Part shown: piece after piece, positions 63,493 through 64,000 of the stretch | How the letters are laid out: the number at the start of each line of letters is the position of its first letter | How positions within the stretch are numbered: the stretch's first letter is position 1 | Source of the DNA: Hymenobacter actinosclerus | GTDB taxonomy: Bacteria; Bacteroidota; Bacteroidia; Cytophagales; Hymenobacteraceae | Assembly: GCF_900111515.1 (NCBI RefSeq) | Contig: NZ_FOHS01000005.1 | Span: 1 to 64,000 of the forward strand | Direction: 5' to 3' | DNA: 64,000 bases | Translations under genes and position numbers: made by a program | The notes under the pieces: model-generated | Told to the model about the DNA's origin: nothing | Databases searched by the model: none | Seen by the model: only the letters and a program-made list of their open reading frames with translations

Positions 63493-64000
63493 TTAGCGGG
63501 GCAGGGTACTCAGGTCGTTGTTCTGCACCACCCGCCAGTTTTCCATCAGAAAGCCGTGGGGGTTGTTTGCTGAGCGCGTCACATCGCGCAGTGAGCACTC
63601 GGAAATGAAGTTGCGGGTGGTGACTGACGTGGCCCGGATAACGCGCTGCCGTCCGAAGCAGCGGGCCGTCAGCGGCCGGGAGTCGCCAATGATGACGCTG
63701 TCGACACTCATTTCCAGGCTGATGTTGGCCGCAATCAAATCGTTGTAGAAGCCTTTCTCCTTGAAGTTCTCATACTGCTTCTTGGCTGAGTTATCCGCCA
63801 GATACAGTGCCTTGTTCACGTTGAGATCAATGGCCTTCTGGTCGGGGTCGAGCGTGAAGAAAAGCTCATGAAACCGGGTGACGTGGCTGCGGGCTTCCAC
63901 TGGCCGGTTGGCCCGCGCATCCTGCGCGCCGGCTGTGAGCAGCTGCCCTCCTTCCAAAACATAGATGCGGTTGGCCGCCGCGGTGGTTGACTCGAAGGCA
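63493..64000 (-). CDS. traK: Conjugative transposon protein TraK, 3' part
   Basis: This is the C-terminal ~168 residues of the VirB8-like TraK. The frame stays open through the window edge, so the start is outside. Matches include ANRIYVLEGGQLLTA, HELFFTLDPDQKAIDLNVNKALYLADNSAKKQYENFKEKGFYNDLI and SANNPHGFLMENWRVVQNNDLST, all typical of the family. The traM start follows 50 bp after its stop, with no room for traL, which normally separates them. Confidence 0.88.
   Translation of the reverse strand, partial: AFESTTAAANRIYVLEGGQLLTAGAQDARANRPVEARSHVTRFHELFFTLDPDQKAIDLNVNKALYLADNSAKKQYENFKEKGFYNDLIAANISLEMSVDSVIIGDSRPLTARCFGRQRVIRATSVTTRNFISECSLRDVTRSANNPHGFLMENWRVVQNNDLSTLPR

Overview
The window looks like chromosome of a high-GC member of the Bacteroidota, most likely a Hymenobacter-like Cytophagales (inference). 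The evidence is a type IX secretion C-terminal sorting tail, Bacteroidota-style RHS/YD-repeat proteins, a carboxypeptidase-regulatory-domain outer-membrane barrel, and traK/traM/traN of a CTnDOT-like conjugative element. No rRNA, tRNA or CRISPR array was seen.

Positions 1-902 are the decayed right end of an IS3-family element. Positions 1297-43404 are one co-directional biosynthetic cluster. It holds three giant NRPS genes (3229, 2609 and 4250 aa), a diaminobutyrate-type aminotransferase, a JmjC/cupin oxygenase, a PvdE/SyrD-type cyclic-peptide ABC exporter, both subunits of B12-dependent glutamate (methylaspartate) mutase, a type II thioesterase, a Sfp-type phosphopantetheinyl transferase, an outer-membrane barrel protein and an aspartokinase. 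The assembly line has nine A domains, nine carrier domains, eight complete C domains, one epimerase and one terminal TE. My by-eye reading of the specificity pockets gives Ala? - cationic (Dab?) - D-cationic - cationic - aliphatic - Asp/3-methyl-Asp - Val - Asp - Phe. The accessory genes fit this: the mutase supplies 3-methylaspartate, and aspartokinase plus the aminotransferase supply 2,4-diaminobutyrate (or a methylated version). A 41-bp palindrome-plus-AT block is repeated upstream of NRPS1 and NRPS2 and is a candidate shared control element. I know of no described product with this order.

Positions 43405-61050 are an accessory, insertion-rich region with several AT-rich genes. It contains an IS630-family element with TA target duplication, a perfect 48-bp palindrome, a lipoprotein gene and decayed IS3 copies. 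A ~396-bp direct repeat (45869-46264 and 59361-59757), each copy overlapping an IS630-type MITE, brackets about 13 kb. That interval carries a T9SS-sorted CARDB protein and a three-gene minus-strand operon: an RHS-associated secreted protein, an RHS/YD-repeat protein with a polymorphic C-terminal toxin-like tail, and a translationally coupled small secreted protein that may be its immunity factor.

Positions 61056-64000 (minus strand) are traN, traM and the 3' part of traK of a conjugative element. TraN carries a tandem duplication of its N-terminal domain, and no traL lies between traK and traM.
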